DNA of 64,000 nucleotides from the NCBI RefSeq assembly GCF_029542085.1, contig NZ_CP107036.1:3038001-3102000 (forward strand). The letters are read 5' to 3'. The first letter of the stretch is position 1; each line of letters starts with the position of its first letter. Shown here piece by piece: positions 27,960-37,964 of this stretch. The notes beneath the pieces were generated by a model. It saw only the letters and a list, made by a program, of their open reading frames with translations. It made no database searches and was not told where the DNA came from. The position numbers and the translations under genes were made by a program. This DNA is from Sphingobacterium sp. ML3W (GTDB taxonomy: Bacteria > Bacteroidota > Bacteroidia > Sphingobacteriales > Sphingobacteriaceae).

Positions 27960-29129
27960 TTATTTTTTTTCAATAATAAGTTTTCCATCATCTGTTAGCT
28001 GATAGGACAAGTCCTGATCTTTCAATATTTTTAATATCGTAGACAATTTACTTGTCCTGAATGTTCCTCCGAAAAATGCAACGTCAGGTATCTCGCCCTT
28101 ATAAACGACATCAATAGCATACCATTGGGATAACTCATCCATAACTTCCCGGAGCGACTTTCCGTCAAAGTTAAATTTACCATATACCCAAGCCATTTCC
28201 TGCTGCACATTTACGGTACGCTTGGAGAAACTCGCCCCATTATTGATTGCCTGGTCTCCAGGTAGTAAGGTTAGTTGTCGATCTTTCAATCGCTGCCTTA
28301 CGCCCACCTTTCCCTCTAGCAATGTTGTTTTCGTTGCAGCTGATGTTTCGTAAGCATTTATGTTAAAATGTGTTCCTAACACCAGGACCTGTTGATTTTT
28401 GGTATGGACGACAAAAGGTTGATCTTTACGTTTGGCAACCTCAAAGTAAGCTTCTCCTGTCAGCGTTACCTCGCGTTTGTCTTTTGCAAAAACGGTTGGG
28501 TATGTGAGCACTGTCCCAGCATTCAACTTGACAGTCGTACCATCAGGCAGTGTCACATCATAGGTGCCACCCCGTGGGGTTTCTATTGTGGCGGAGACCG
28601 CTGCATTGATTGTCGCCACCTGGTAACCATCATTGTATCGTATTCCACTGCTATCAATAACAACCTGACTTTCACCCTTATTCAACTGATACTGTCGACC
28701 ATCCGAAAATTTGATAATCGCTTGATTTGAAGCGGGCAGCCGATCGTTTACCATTGCCGTCTGCGCATCCATATGCTGACCTTCATCCTTATTCCAATAC
28801 CAAATGCCAGCAATAGTGAAGATGACACTTGCCGCAGCAACAAAGGGCCATAGCCTTTTCAAAACAACGACGGTTTTCTTTTTAGTTTGGAACTGGATTT
28901 TGGACTTCAAGGAATCGAAATTACGTTGTTTCTCAAAATACTGAAGACCTATATAAGCTTGGCGTTGCTTTTGTCCATCCTGGAAACGTCTATAGATCTC
29001 CTTATTGCGCTCCGATTGGTTTAGCCAGCTGTCGAGGATCCTTCGGTCTTCGACTGTTAGTGTCCCCTGCATTTCTTTTAGGACCAGTGCACTGATATGG
29101 ATAAGTTTTTCTTCTTCTAGAGCGTTCAT
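27960..29129 (-). CDS. FecR-family anti-sigma factor
   Basis: The 389-residue protein has a cytoplasmic N-terminal part (about 1-88) that should bind the sigma factor, and one transmembrane helix (about 90-108, ending I-W-Y-W). A FecR domain (about 180-285) contains T-P-R-G-G-T-Y-D-V-T-L-P-D-G-T-x-V-x-L-N-A-G and G-E-A-Y-F-E-V. A C-terminal DUF4974-like domain (about 315-389) contains F-D-G-K-S-L-R-E-V-M-D-E-L. It senses the state of the SusC STN domain in the periplasm and controls the ECF sigma factor encoded 65 bp upstream. The gap to the SusC start is about 120 bp. Confidence 0.92.
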   Translation of the reverse strand: MNALEEEKLIHISALVLKEMQGTLTVEDRRILDSWLNQSERNKEIYRRFQDGQKQRQAYIGLQYFEKQRNFDSLKSKIQFQTKKKTVVVLKRLWPFVAAASVIFTIAGIWYWNKDEGQHMDAQTAMVNDRLPASNQAIIKFSDGRQYQLNKGESQVVIDSSGIRYNDGYQVATINAAVSATIETPRGGTYDVTLPDGTTVKLNAGTVLTYPTVFAKDKREVTLTGEAYFEVAKRKDQPFVVHTKNQQVLVLGTHFNINAYETSAATKTTLLEGKVGVRQRLKDRQLTLLPGDQAINNGASFSKRTVNVQQEMAWVYGKFNFDGKSLREVMDELSQWYAIDVVYKGEIPDVAFFGGTFRTSKLSTILKILKDQDLSYQLTDDGKLIIEKK

Positions 29130-29194
29130 GTTGAGCTATTTCAACAATAGATACCACACCGATTTAAAAAAGTACCAAAGACATTTAAAAAAAA

Positions 29195-29782
29195 TTAAAA
29201 TTTTCCAAAAAGTACGATTAATGACAGAAGATAATTGAAAGAATCTCGTGTTAAATATTGTCTGAGAAGACTTAACGCACGCATTTTCTGATTTTTCACC
29301 GTTTGTATATTGATATTCAAGAGGTCTGCTACTTCCTGATTGCTATTTCCTTCCAGGTAGGTCAGCTGAATAATTTCACGGGCTTTGGGCGGAAGCTTCT
29401 GAACGGCATCATACAATTCAGCCATGGCTTCGGCATAAACAATTTCTTGAAGATGGGAGTTTTGATCCTGATGTTGCTGCGCCGCATACACGTCCACACG
29501 ATTCACTCTGCGCTGGCGTGCGGTCTGATGGTTGAGCCCCACGCGTCGTGTCGTCTGATACAGTGCCGCTTTTAAATGTGCCAAACTCTCAAAATTACGT
29601 TTTCCTTGCCATAATCGAATAAACCCCTCCTCAGCGATATCCTCCGCTTCTTTGGTTTCATCCACAAAGCTGGAAGCATATAAACAAATTCGACTGAAAT
29701 AACGGTTGTATACCTGCGCACAAGCCTGCTCCTCCCCTTTTAGGAAGTCTTCAAGCAGTTCTTTTTCGCTCGTATATTTCAT
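29195..29782 (-). CDS. ECF RNA polymerase sigma factor
   Basis: The 195-residue protein has a sigma-70 region 2 (A-C-A-Q-V-Y-N-R-Y-F-S-R-I and A-E-D-I-A-E-E-G-F-I-R-L-W) and a region 4 helix-turn-helix (L-P-P-K-A-R-E-I-I-Q-L-T-Y-L-E-G, then N-I-Q-T-V-K-N-Q-K). It is the first gene of the FecR/SusC/SusD operon and should activate the transporter genes when released by FecR. Sequence and gene order match the FecI/FecR-type switches common in Sphingobacteriaceae. Confidence 0.93.
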   Translation of the reverse strand: MKYTSEKELLEDFLKGEEQACAQVYNRYFSRICLYASSFVDETKEAEDIAEEGFIRLWQGKRNFESLAHLKAALYQTTRRVGLNHQTARQRRVNRVDVYAAQQHQDQNSHLQEIVYAEAMAELYDAVQKLPPKAREIIQLTYLEGNSNQEVADLLNINIQTVKNQKMRALSLLRQYLTRDSFNYLLSLIVLFGKF

Positions 29783-29893
29783 GGATAGATTACTTTAACT
29801 AGGTTGATAGTTCCAGTTTATAAAGATAACTAAAAAGAATCGATACTTCCTATCCCAGTGATGCGCATAAATTCGTCCTACTATTTTTACCTC

Positions 29894-30046
29894 CTATACA
29901 TTGTACACCATAAAATTTTCAGCAAATGCTGCGATCGCACTTGAGCCAGCAATAATATATTCAGAAGTAACACTAATTCTTGCTTTTCTGGCGGAAATGA
30001 TACCTATGCCTAACCCGATATCAATTAACCTGATAAACAATGGACA
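29894..30046 (-). pseudogene. C-terminal coding remnant, unknown
   Basis: A 51-codon stretch without a start encodes L-I-D-I-G-L-G-I-G-I-I-S-A-R-K-A-R and I-I-A-G-S-S-A-I-A-A-F-A-E-N, then ends in a stop at 29894. The composition looks like real protein, rich in Gly and Ala with a likely membrane-active helix. No family was recognised. It could be the tail of a lost polymorphic-toxin-like gene, because other debris and a small intact gene follow. A chance open frame cannot be excluded. Confidence 0.25.
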
Positions 30047-30075
30047 TGAAACCTATCTATTCGCTAGCTATTTAC

Positions 30076-30444
30076 CTAGTGTTTTAATTGTTTGGATCTA
30101 TACTCTTCCTGAATCATTCCTGCAGAAATATATTTATTAGGAGATGCTTTGTAGATTACCTCTGCAAATTCTAACGCATCAGCAATTGAATAAAAAGTAT
30201 TTATCACGCCAAAAGGCTCATCTGGATCAACCAACGAAAACGCATAGATGTCCAAGAAATCTTCATTTCCTTCGTCAAAGGATTCAAAATAAGTCACAGA
30301 AAAGCTTTCGTCGCTTTCCTTATCAATGCTTAACCATTTGAGTATGGTATAATCTGTTTCCTGAACAACACCCAACCATTGCTCCACAGACTTTCCTAGT
30401 CTCAATCTGGCTCTGATTTGATCATCCTTTAAATACTGTATCAT
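30076..30444 (-). CDS. Hypothetical acidic protein, 122 aa (possible immunity protein)
   Basis: The product is not recognised. It is cytoplasmic (no signal or membrane segment) and acidic, with the central stretch F-E-S-F-D-E-G-N-E-D-F-L-D-I-Y-A-F and a C-terminal helical part rich in Ala and Lys. The size, acidity and isolation beside broken coding remnants on both sides are like immunity genes left after loss of a toxin (inference only). It has its own ATG, preceded by an AT-rich gap that overlaps the start of the plus-strand remnant. Confidence 0.55.
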   Translation of the reverse strand: MIQYLKDDQIRARLRLGKSVEQWLGVVQETDYTILKWLSIDKESDESFSVTYFESFDEGNEDFLDIYAFSLVDPDEPFGVINTFYSIADALEFAEVIYKASPNKYISAGMIQEEYRSKQLKH

Positions 30445-30903
30445 AAATAAAAACCCAATAAATGAATTTAGTAAATTGCATTATGGAAAAGAAAACATTC
30501 TGGCAAATAGAAGAAGTGAGAAAGATATTTATATTGAAAACGTAAACGGTGATGACTATGACAAAATTAATGACAATCGAGGAAAATTTTTAAATTTCTT
30601 TATCCTATCCCAAGATATAAAAATTACCAAGAGTATGATTTATCAAGATGAATATGCTCCATTTATAATTGTGGGAGAAGGAGGACGTAACAAAGAAGAT
30701 AGTATTGAGCGTATTAATTTAAGACTTCTAAGATTTTTAATGCAATTAAAAATAAGCTAAAAAAAGACGAGCTTATTGGTATGGGGGTAGAGGGTGGCTC
30801 TGCACTTCATAGTAATTATTTTTATCAAAAAAATCTGGTTGGCAAGAAAACCTTTAAAACAGATTTTTATAATGATAAAGCTCCATTAGTTAATGTAGAA
30901 TAA
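30440..30903 (+). pseudogene. Frameshifted, 5'-truncated gene of unknown function
   Basis: A frame open from about 30440 without an ATG encodes N-E-F-S-K-L-H-Y-G-K-E-N and later A-P-F-I-I-V-G-E-G-G-R-N. It reads R-F-L-M-Q at a run of five T near 30735 and soon stops at 30760. Restoring one T continues as F-N-A-I-K-N-K-L-K-K-D-E-L-I-G-M-G-V-E-G-G and finishes at a stop at 30903. The continuous restored sequence shows this was one gene. No family was recognised; a toxin or RHS-like C-terminus is possible. Confidence 0.5.
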
Positions 30904-31151
30904 TTAGGTTCATAAACAAACGATGCAACCAGTGCGATGGTAAATTTTGTAGAATGCGAGCGTTAAAGAATAGTTTCTACTTTAGCGCCAATTATTTTTA
31001 GCATCCTCTCAAAGATATGGCTCAATCATATAACAGCCCGCTTAAAATTGCAGAAGATTTCAGGTAGTGGAATAAAAAGGATTTAAGGAAGGGATTTGAT
31101 AACACTATATTAACATCTAACAAATATTTTTGTAGAAATTTCAAGAGCCCT

Positions 31152-31751
31152 ATGGTGTCAGCAAAAATTATAGATCGTCATATAAACATGTGGTTAAATG
31201 GCGATGAAGCAGCATTTAAACACATTTTTGATCATTATTATCCGCGCTTATTGTCTGCTTCATTAAAACCGATCAAAAACCATCAGGATGCCGAAGAACT
31301 TGTGATGAATACATTGTTAAAAATCTGGCAGAATAAATATCGGATCGGTCAGATCAATGGTCATTTAACGAATTATCTGTTCGGAATACTGAGACAGGAG
31401 ATTGCGGGTTTAGCACGAAAGAAAGTTCTCTTGACAACAGATTATGCGGATGTCCCGCTGCAGTTGCTAGGCTCCAATGATCATCCCCAGTTATCGATGA
31501 AGGAATTGCAGGCCGGTTATCAGGCTGCATTAGATAAGTTAAGTACCAAACAGCGAGAAATCTTCTTGATGAGCCGCAGTCAATTATTGACACAAAAAGA
31601 AATTGCGGAGCAAACAGGCCTCTCGATCCACACAGTAAATAACCACATCAGTTCAGCTTTAAAAATCATTCGTCGGGAATTAAAAGAATACCCTCATATC
31701 ATCGTCTTAGCCTTTATAACCACACAATCTGTTACAGGACTGTTAAATTAA
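31152..31751 (+). CDS. ECF RNA polymerase sigma factor (second system)
   Basis: The 199-residue protein has region 2 (A-A-F-K-H-I-F-D-H-Y-Y-P-R-L and D-A-E-E-L-V-M-N-T-L-L-K-I-W) and region 4 (L-S-T-K-Q-R-E-I-F-L-M-S-R, then S-I-H-T-V-N-N-H-I). It opens a rightward operon of FecR, TonB-dependent receptor and three lipoproteins. It should respond to the state of the receptor through the FecR protein encoded 92 bp downstream. It is clearly a different paralogue from the sigma factor at 29195-29782. Confidence 0.92.
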   Translation: MVSAKIIDRHINMWLNGDEAAFKHIFDHYYPRLLSASLKPIKNHQDAEELVMNTLLKIWQNKYRIGQINGHLTNYLFGILRQEIAGLARKKVLLTTDYADVPLQLLGSNDHPQLSMKELQAGYQAALDKLSTKQREIFLMSRSQLLTQKEIAEQTGLSIHTVNNHISSALKIIRRELKEYPHIIVLAFITTQSVTGLLN

Positions 31752-31843
31752 AATTAATAGATTATTAAGTTTAAAATTAAGCTAGTTATATCTGACCTAT
31801 TGCACATTCTTATATAAAAAGGCAACAACAAGGCCTTCGGTAT

Positions 31844-32827
31844 ATGAGAATAGAACGACCATCACGCAAAGCGCTGATTACATATTTTGAGGGATCAAGT
31901 TCCCACGAAGAAGAAAAATTGATTCTTCATTATTTATCGTTGGATATCGATGCGGAATATATAGCATCCTGCATGAAAGAAGCTTGGTCCAACTTAGATG
32001 GAGAATCTATGATTCTCTCCGAAAGTCAGCAGATTCGCGCTTGGAATAATTTTCAGCTGCATCAAAAGGAACTGGTTCAATTTTCAGACGAAAGAAAACA
32101 TAACTGGTTTGTTTACGCTGCCTGCATCGTTTTCCTCATCTTGAGTACAATGGGCATATTCTGGCACCAACAGTTCTCAGAGAAAGAGGCTACTTCTATC
32201 GTATATCATGCGGGATTTGGAAAACAGCAAAAAGTACACTTAAAGGACAGTAGTACCGTACTGCTCTTTCCGGGATCCTCCCTAAAAGTTACAGCTGATT
32301 TCAACCAAGCAGAAAGAAAAGTTTCATTATCCGGACGGGCATATTTTAAAGTTACACACAACAGCCAAAAGCCGTTTGAAGTACAAGCGGAGCGTTTGAC
32401 AACAAAAGTATTGGGCACAAGCTTTGAAGTCAATACGGATAGGTTAGACCACCAACAAACAATCACCCTGCATACCGGGAAAGTAAATATTCGTGATAAC
32501 AAATGCACGCTAGCCAATCTGCATCCAAACCAGCAGCTTATCTATGACCAAAAGAAGCATCTTTTCAGGATAATCAATGTGGATGCATCCCAGACGCTGT
32601 CATGGATCAATGGTGAGCTCAGCTATGACCTGGTCCCGCTCCAGCAAATCTGTCTCGATCTTGAGAAATGGTATAATGTCAAGATCGAAATCAAGGACCG
32701 TCAGCTAGCCAACAAAAAGATAAGTACAAGCTTCAAAAATACACCAATACAAGAAGTGCTACATATTATTTCCCTTGCGACGGGAATGTCATACACAATA
32801 AAAGGAAATCTTATCAAAATCTATTAA
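31844..32827 (+). CDS. FecR-family anti-sigma factor (second system)
   Basis: The 327-residue protein has a cytoplasmic head and a transmembrane helix (about 87-105, Y-A-A-C-I-V-F-L-I-L-S-T). The FecR domain contains V-H-L-K-D-S-S-T-V-L-L-F-P-G-S-S-L and G-R-A-Y-F-K-V. A C-terminal DUF4974-like domain begins G-E-L-S-Y-D-L-V-P-L-Q-Q-I-C-L-D-L-E. It is shorter than the first FecR because the region between helix and FecR domain is reduced. It links the receptor at 32962-36414 to the sigma factor encoded just upstream. Confidence 0.9.
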   Translation: MRIERPSRKALITYFEGSSSHEEEKLILHYLSLDIDAEYIASCMKEAWSNLDGESMILSESQQIRAWNNFQLHQKELVQFSDERKHNWFVYAACIVFLILSTMGIFWHQQFSEKEATSIVYHAGFGKQQKVHLKDSSTVLLFPGSSLKVTADFNQAERKVSLSGRAYFKVTHNSQKPFEVQAERLTTKVLGTSFEVNTDRLDHQQTITLHTGKVNIRDNKCTLANLHPNQQLIYDQKKHLFRIINVDASQTLSWINGELSYDLVPLQQICLDLEKWYNVKIEIKDRQLANKKISTSFKNTPIQEVLHIISLATGMSYTIKGNLIKIY

Positions 32828-32861
32828 AAGAAAGGAGATGAACAAGAGAAACAAATAAAAA

Positions 32862-32887
32862 AACCGTCCTGTTGACGCAGAACGGTT
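32862..32887 (+). promoter_or_regulatory. Stem-loop between FecR and receptor genes
   Basis: AACCGT and ACGGTT can pair, and CTG/CAG extend the stem inward across one mismatch. It lies 75 bp before the receptor start and lacks a T-run downstream. It may be a weak attenuator or RNA-stability element between regulatory and structural genes. Confidence 0.3.
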
Positions 32888-32961
32888 AAATCTTAGGCTT
32901 AATAAACTTCGCCTATTTAACTCAAAATCCGGGATTAAGGCCCATTGAATTTTAAATACAA

Positions 32962-35900
32962 ATGAAAGAAATTTTATTAAAAAAAAGAAAGAAAAAACTG
33001 TATATCATTGTACACGTGCTAGTTCTCACGTTATGTCTCTTAAGTTCGTCATCTGTCATGTCCCAAATACTTGAAAAGAGAATTAGATTGTCTACGGGAG
33101 ACATCAGCGGTTTACAGATTATTACCGCAATAAAGGAACAGGTCCCCGGCGTCCGATTTACTTTTGACGAACAGACAAATTCAAAATTAAAAGGTCATAT
33201 TGACAACTCTACTTCTTCTTTAACCTTGGAGGAACTGCTTTTATTGATCAAAAAGAAGTTGGGAATCAATTATGAGAATGAGGGTCAAAACATCATCTTC
33301 AGTTTGCCTCCAGCTCCCCAAAAACCGGTGCAACAGAAAGGCAATGGTGCTATCAAAGGCCGTATTGTGGAATTTGAGAGCTCACAACCTCTTCCGGGCG
33401 CAACAGTCTATATCAAAGAGCTAAAAAAAACGGTGCAAAGTGATCAACAGGGTTATTACCATTTCATAGATCTTCCCTCGGGAACGTATTCATTGCAGGC
33501 CTCTTTTATAGGGTTCAGGCCCGAAGTAAGTACCATACGGGTTTCTGCAACAAAGGAAGAAACTTATGACATCAGGCTTCAGGGAGCAAATGTCCTGGAC
33601 GAAGTCGTCATTACCAATTCGAGAAAAATCAGGACCGCCGTAGCCCATACTTCGGAAAGACAGCTACTCTCAGAAATTAAGAATGCGCAGACGCTGACCA
33701 GTGGAATATCGAGTCAGGAGATCAGCAAATCAGCTGATCGAAATGCGGCCGAGGTGGTCAAAAAAATTGCTGGTGTAACAGTGAGAGACAACAAATTTAT
33801 TATTATCCGAGGGATGAACGAACGCTATAACCTGACTTATCTGAATGGCAATATCGCACCGTCAACCGAACTTTACTCCAGGGCATTTTCATTGGATCTT
33901 ATTCCAAGCCGCATCATAGACCGAATTTTGGTCTATAAATCACCGGCACCGAACCTCATGGCGGATATGACTGGCGGTGCTGTAAAAATATTTACCAAGG
34001 ATGCACGGAACATCAAGCATTTTGATCTGGAACTACAGTTGGGAGTCCGCCCCAATACAGCATTTTCTTCACAGTTTCTAACCTATCAGGGGAGTGGAAC
34101 TGATTTTCTGGGATTTGATAATGGATTACGAAAATTGCCATCTGCAGTACCAGGATATGGAGATTTTACGAAAGCAACTTTGGTTCAGAAGAGTTATGTC
34201 GATAACTTCAGTCCATATCTGCAATATGGTCATAAACTTATGCTCCCCATGATGCAATTAACAGCCAACTACTACGATTCATTTAAGCTCGGGTCAAAAA
34301 GAGTAAGCATGTTGAGTTCGCTGAGCTATAAAAGTGAGGGGCAGCAATATGCGGTTAATCGTGCCAACAGCTTTTATGGAGGTGATCTCGATAGAACCCA
34401 TGTGGTCACGCAGGAAAATCAAAGCACGGAAATGGCCCAACTGAATTTATTGCAGAACTTCACTTATGTGATCAAAGACAGCAGCACGCTTATGTTTAAG
34501 AATTATTTTTTACAACAAGGTCAAAGCGGCACTGTGGTAAGGACAAGCAAAAATGATCAATACCTCGTCAACGAGCAATCAAATGACCTCGCCTATTTAA
34601 CTGGGCTGACCTGGAGAGACCGTAGCCCCGGCTTTGATCTACAGGAGCGAAATATCATCTTAAGCTATACGCAGCGGTCGCTATATTCGGGAAATTTTAG
34701 CGGCGATCATTATTTGGAAAAAGGAAAGCAGCGATTGGAATGGAACCTGGGTTACACATACAGTATTCAGAAAATCCCCGATCAGCGGGTAATCCGTTTT
34801 CAAAGGAACCGTCAAGATGGCGCCAGAGTCATACTGCCCGGCCCGGAAAACCTCAATTGGACTGCGGCTTATCGTTATGTCCCCGGACCTGATGATATTG
34901 AAAACAAAGACAATAGCCTGGACCGTGGAATGTTATCAAGGTCCTGGTCGCAAAATACTGAAAATGTCTACAATGGCTCTGTTGATTACACTTACAAATT
35001 ACAGCCTTGGATTACCCTTAAGGCGGGTACATACCAACAATGGAAATCCAGAAAATTGTTCAGACGGGTCTATACTTTAAACGAAGGAGATTTGAACAGT
35101 GCCGGTTATCCGGAAAATCCTGTTATCGGCGGCAATGGAAATTTTATGGATTTTAGTAAAGTGTTCTTTCAGGAACAAGATCTGGGAAAAGTCTGGAGCA
35201 CGGACTACCTCAGAGATGATGGTAGCGCATTGAAGATATTCGACCGCACCAGTGGCTCCGATGCCTACATCGCGACCGAGCAATTAAATGCTGGTTACGC
35301 TGCCATAAGTCTTCTCCCCTTCCACCAAAAATTGGATATCTATGGTGGTTTACGCGTAGAACACAACCGCCAGAAGGTCGCTGGTGCAATTCCACCTGAA
35401 CGTGTCGGTGACGTGAACAAACCCGTTCTTGTTGATAACAAAAGGACAAACTATCTCCCCTCGCTCAATATAGGCTACCGACCGACCCAACAAATGGTGC
35501 TCAGGCTAGCCTATGGACAAACGGTAAATAGACCTGAATTCAGAGAATTATCACCCTATAGTGAGCTCGATTACCTCAACAACCAGACCATTAAAGGTAA
35601 TAATCTTTTGAAGCCTGCTGAAGTAAAAAACTACGACATGCGGATTGAATGGTATCCGAAAGATAATGTAAATGCCGAAGTACTTAGTGTCGGGGCATTT
35701 CACAAAAAGCTGAAATCGCCGATCGAACGGATGATTTATAGAAGTTTGTATTTTGGAGGGCCGGCTACCGTTAGTTTTGGAAATGCAGACCAAGCCACAG
35801 TAAAAGGAATAGAGCTTGAAGTACGGAAAAACCTAGGATTTATGTCCAGCAGCTTCTTCAGTAATCTGTCGGTATCCGCCAATATTACCTGGATTAAAAG

Positions 35901-36414
35901 TGAGGTCAAAAAAAATATAGACACCACAATAAATAAAAATATAAATCCTGGTCTGAATCCCTATTACACGCGTCAATTGCAGGGACAATCCCCATATATC
36001 TTTAATGCAGGCCTCTACTACGACAACGCCGGGTCGGGCACAAAAGTAGCATTAAACTGGAATTTAACTGGTCCGAGTATCTATGCCGCAGCCAATGGTT
36101 CTGCCTTCAACGTGGATCTTCAGGGTACTGTGCCCATTATCAATCAAGGCGAACAGGGAAGTTTAATTGAACTGAAAAGACAGCTGCTTGATTTTGCTCT
36201 GACACAAAGGCTATTAAAAAGTCTTCAATTCAAACTGAGCGTACAAAACATACTCAATCAACCGATACGGATTGCCGAAGATGAAAACTTTACCTACAAA
36301 TATGAGAAGGCAGTCTACCAGGGAAAAGACAACGTTGACATCAGCGGAGATATGATCAGTAACCAATACAAAACTGACCGTCATATCATTTGCTCTTTTA
36401 TGTATTCTTTTTAA
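32962..36414 (+). CDS. TonB-dependent receptor with STN and carboxypeptidase-regulatory domains
   Basis: The 1150-residue protein has a signal peptide ending V-M-S-Q and an STN domain (about 38-112). A regulatory Ig-like domain (about 128-205) contains P-L-P-G-A-T-V-Y-I. A plug (about 212-345) contains I-I-I-R-G-M-N-E-R-Y-N and G-G-A-V-K-I-F-T, and the rest is a barrel ending with an aromatic F-M-Y-S-F. The STN domain and the upstream sigma/FecR pair indicate transcriptional self-control. Unlike the operon at 19.5-29.8 kb there is no SusD; three lipoproteins follow instead, so it is probably not a typical glycan importer. The substrate is unknown. Confidence 0.9.
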   Translation: MKEILLKKRKKKLYIIVHVLVLTLCLLSSSSVMSQILEKRIRLSTGDISGLQIITAIKEQVPGVRFTFDEQTNSKLKGHIDNSTSSLTLEELLLLIKKKLGINYENEGQNIIFSLPPAPQKPVQQKGNGAIKGRIVEFESSQPLPGATVYIKELKKTVQSDQQGYYHFIDLPSGTYSLQASFIGFRPEVSTIRVSATKEETYDIRLQGANVLDEVVITNSRKIRTAVAHTSERQLLSEIKNAQTLTSGISSQEISKSADRNAAEVVKKIAGVTVRDNKFIIIRGMNERYNLTYLNGNIAPSTELYSRAFSLDLIPSRIIDRILVYKSPAPNLMADMTGGAVKIFTKDARNIKHFDLELQLGVRPNTAFSSQFLTYQGSGTDFLGFDNGLRKLPSAVPGYGDFTKATLVQKSYVDNFSPYLQYGHKLMLPMMQLTANYYDSFKLGSKRVSMLSSLSYKSEGQQYAVNRANSFYGGDLDRTHVVTQENQSTEMAQLNLLQNFTYVIKDSSTLMFKNYFLQQGQSGTVVRTSKNDQYLVNEQSNDLAYLTGLTWRDRSPGFDLQERNIILSYTQRSLYSGNFSGDHYLEKGKQRLEWNLGYTYSIQKIPDQRVIRFQRNRQDGARVILPGPENLNWTAAYRYVPGPDDIENKDNSLDRGMLSRSWSQNTENVYNGSVDYTYKLQPWITLKAGTYQQWKSRKLFRRVYTLNEGDLNSAGYPENPVIGGNGNFMDFSKVFFQEQDLGKVWSTDYLRDDGSALKIFDRTSGSDAYIATEQLNAGYAAISLLPFHQKLDIYGGLRVEHNRQKVAGAIPPERVGDVNKPVLVDNKRTNYLPSLNIGYRPTQQMVLRLAYGQTVNRPEFRELSPYSELDYLNNQTIKGNNLLKPAEVKNYDMRIEWYPKDNVNAEVLSVGAFHKKLKSPIERMIYRSLYFGGPATVSFGNADQATVKGIELEVRKNLGFMSSSFFSNLSVSANITWIKSEVKKNIDTTINKNINPGLNPYYTRQLQGQSPYIFNAGLYYDNAGSGTKVALNWNLTGPSIYAAANGSAFNVDLQGTVPIINQGEQGSLIELKRQLLDFALTQRLLKSLQFKLSVQNILNQPIRIAEDENFTYKYEKAVYQGKDNVDISGDMISNQYKTDRHIICSFMYSF

Positions 36415-36446
36415 TACTGACCATGACATCAAGAAAAAATAAACAC

Positions 36447-37964
36447 ATGAACTATAAAATAGCTGCACTGCTCTTTGGACTTTGTACCTGGCTAGGCTCC
36501 TGCCAAAAAGTGGATGATTTTAAAAACACACTGGATGCCCTGCCGCAAGTTAACAATGAAGCAAAATATGCCTATAAAAGTAGTTACATTGTAGGAGATA
36601 CGATGGTTATTATCGGACGCCTACAACCTAACAATGGCTTAAAGATCCAAATCGGTCAGGCTGAAGCCGCAATTGTAGGGGCCGATACGTTGCATTATCG
36701 TCCCAATAGCTCGGATTCCAGCCAAAGTGTATTGGACCGGATCAAAGTGATCATTGCAGAAAATATGGGCTCCGGACAAAACATCCCAGTTCGGATAACA
36801 TCGGGTGGCTATCATCTCAACGCCGCTTCCATCAGCATTTTTTCGCAGTTCGGTTCAGACAGTTTTGAAGCTGCCCTAAAAGTGGTAAATCATGCCAAAA
36901 TGAGCGACCCCGCCAATGTGTTTTTACATTGCGTCAATGGCAAGGGTGACTTATACTTTTATGAACCGGCCACAGGTACTCTAAAGGTGGTAAAGAAGGC
37001 GGGCGCAATAGAAACTCTCCTGACAAGAACGCAACTAAACAATGCTAATTTTACCTTAGACAATTTTGTCACTGGGGGTGTCAATCCACAAGGGACCAAA
37101 GCATGGCTATCGATAAAAAGCAAGGAAGACTACCTACTTATCGAAGCTGATTTTGAATCAAAATCCATCAAAGAACTCAATCGAAGTAAAGCATATAAGG
37201 CTCCTTACACAGGCGATATCAAGACATTAAATCTTCAAGTCACCACGGGAATTTACCCAGATACAGAAGGCCACGTGTTCCTGATAACACCAGGATTTCT
37301 GTACGGGTGGCTCTATACAGCATCTGCTTCAGTAGCGATATACGATAGTAATAAGGGTAAACTGGATTACCTATTCCGAAGTGAAGCATCACCCATGGAA
37401 ATACCCGGTGTCAATTTCGAGGGGATCAATCCAATTATTTTGCCGGATGATAATATAATGTATGTCCCTACCACAGCTGGAATTAAACTATATGATCTAA
37501 AAAGCAGAGTGCTACTTAGATCAGTTAATATTCCTCAAGAAAGTTACGGGGCCATTCCAAAGAATTATATCGGACCATTTAACAGACTTAAGATAAATTT
37601 CGCTACACCATTAGGAAACCCCAGCAAACCCGATATTGCTTTCGGATTTTTACCCAAGCCTAATCGCAAACTTGTCTTCTTATTGTATCAGTATCTGGAT
37701 GGACAAATCATTGGAAGCCCTGGAAAAAATATTTCTTCACTTGTCGATGGTCCCAAATGGATCGGCTTCGACTTTATAGAAGGTAGAAGTTATCAGTATG
37801 CCAAGGGCGCTGCAGACATCGATGGCTATAACTTCGAACCCTATGCATCACCTGGAAAACCTTCCAGTATCTTTTCAGACGAAATACTCAACTATGATGA
37901 GGCAGGACATTTGTATATGACCGCAAACGGAAGAAAAAGTATTATAAAAACAGCAATACGATGA
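36447..37964 (+). CDS. Lipoprotein of the second TonB-receptor operon, IPT/propeller-like
   Basis: The 505-residue protein starts at 36447 (M-N-Y-K-I-A-A-L-L-F-G) with a lipobox W-L-G-S-C-Q. An early Ig/IPT-like part (about 40-135) is followed by a long region of repeated short strands that resembles a beta-propeller or Kelch-type fold. A frame upstream to 36390 overlaps the receptor gene and lacks the lipoprotein signal, so the inner start was preferred. The last bases overlap the next gene by 4 bp. It probably sits on the cell surface beside the receptor, and the ligand is unknown. Confidence 0.7.
   Translation: MNYKIAALLFGLCTWLGSCQKVDDFKNTLDALPQVNNEAKYAYKSSYIVGDTMVIIGRLQPNNGLKIQIGQAEAAIVGADTLHYRPNSSDSSQSVLDRIKVIIAENMGSGQNIPVRITSGGYHLNAASISIFSQFGSDSFEAALKVVNHAKMSDPANVFLHCVNGKGDLYFYEPATGTLKVVKKAGAIETLLTRTQLNNANFTLDNFVTGGVNPQGTKAWLSIKSKEDYLLIEADFESKSIKELNRSKAYKAPYTGDIKTLNLQVTTGIYPDTEGHVFLITPGFLYGWLYTASASVAIYDSNKGKLDYLFRSEASPMEIPGVNFEGINPIILPDDNIMYVPTTAGIKLYDLKSRVLLRSVNIPQESYGAIPKNYIGPFNRLKINFATPLGNPSKPDIAFGFLPKPNRKLVFLLYQYLDGQIIGSPGKNISSLVDGPKWIGFDFIEGRSYQYAKGAADIDGYNFEPYASPGKPSSIFSDEILNYDEAGHLYMTANGRKSIIKTAIR

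Noticed and set aside
29901..30140. Plus-strand hydrophobic open frame of 79 codons
   Set aside because: It overlaps the 3' end of the 122-residue gene and the opposite strand reads more like protein; no family match.
32862..32887. Rho-independent terminator between FecR and receptor genes
   Set aside because: The stem is short with a mismatch, and no T-run follows; kept only as a weak stem-loop.
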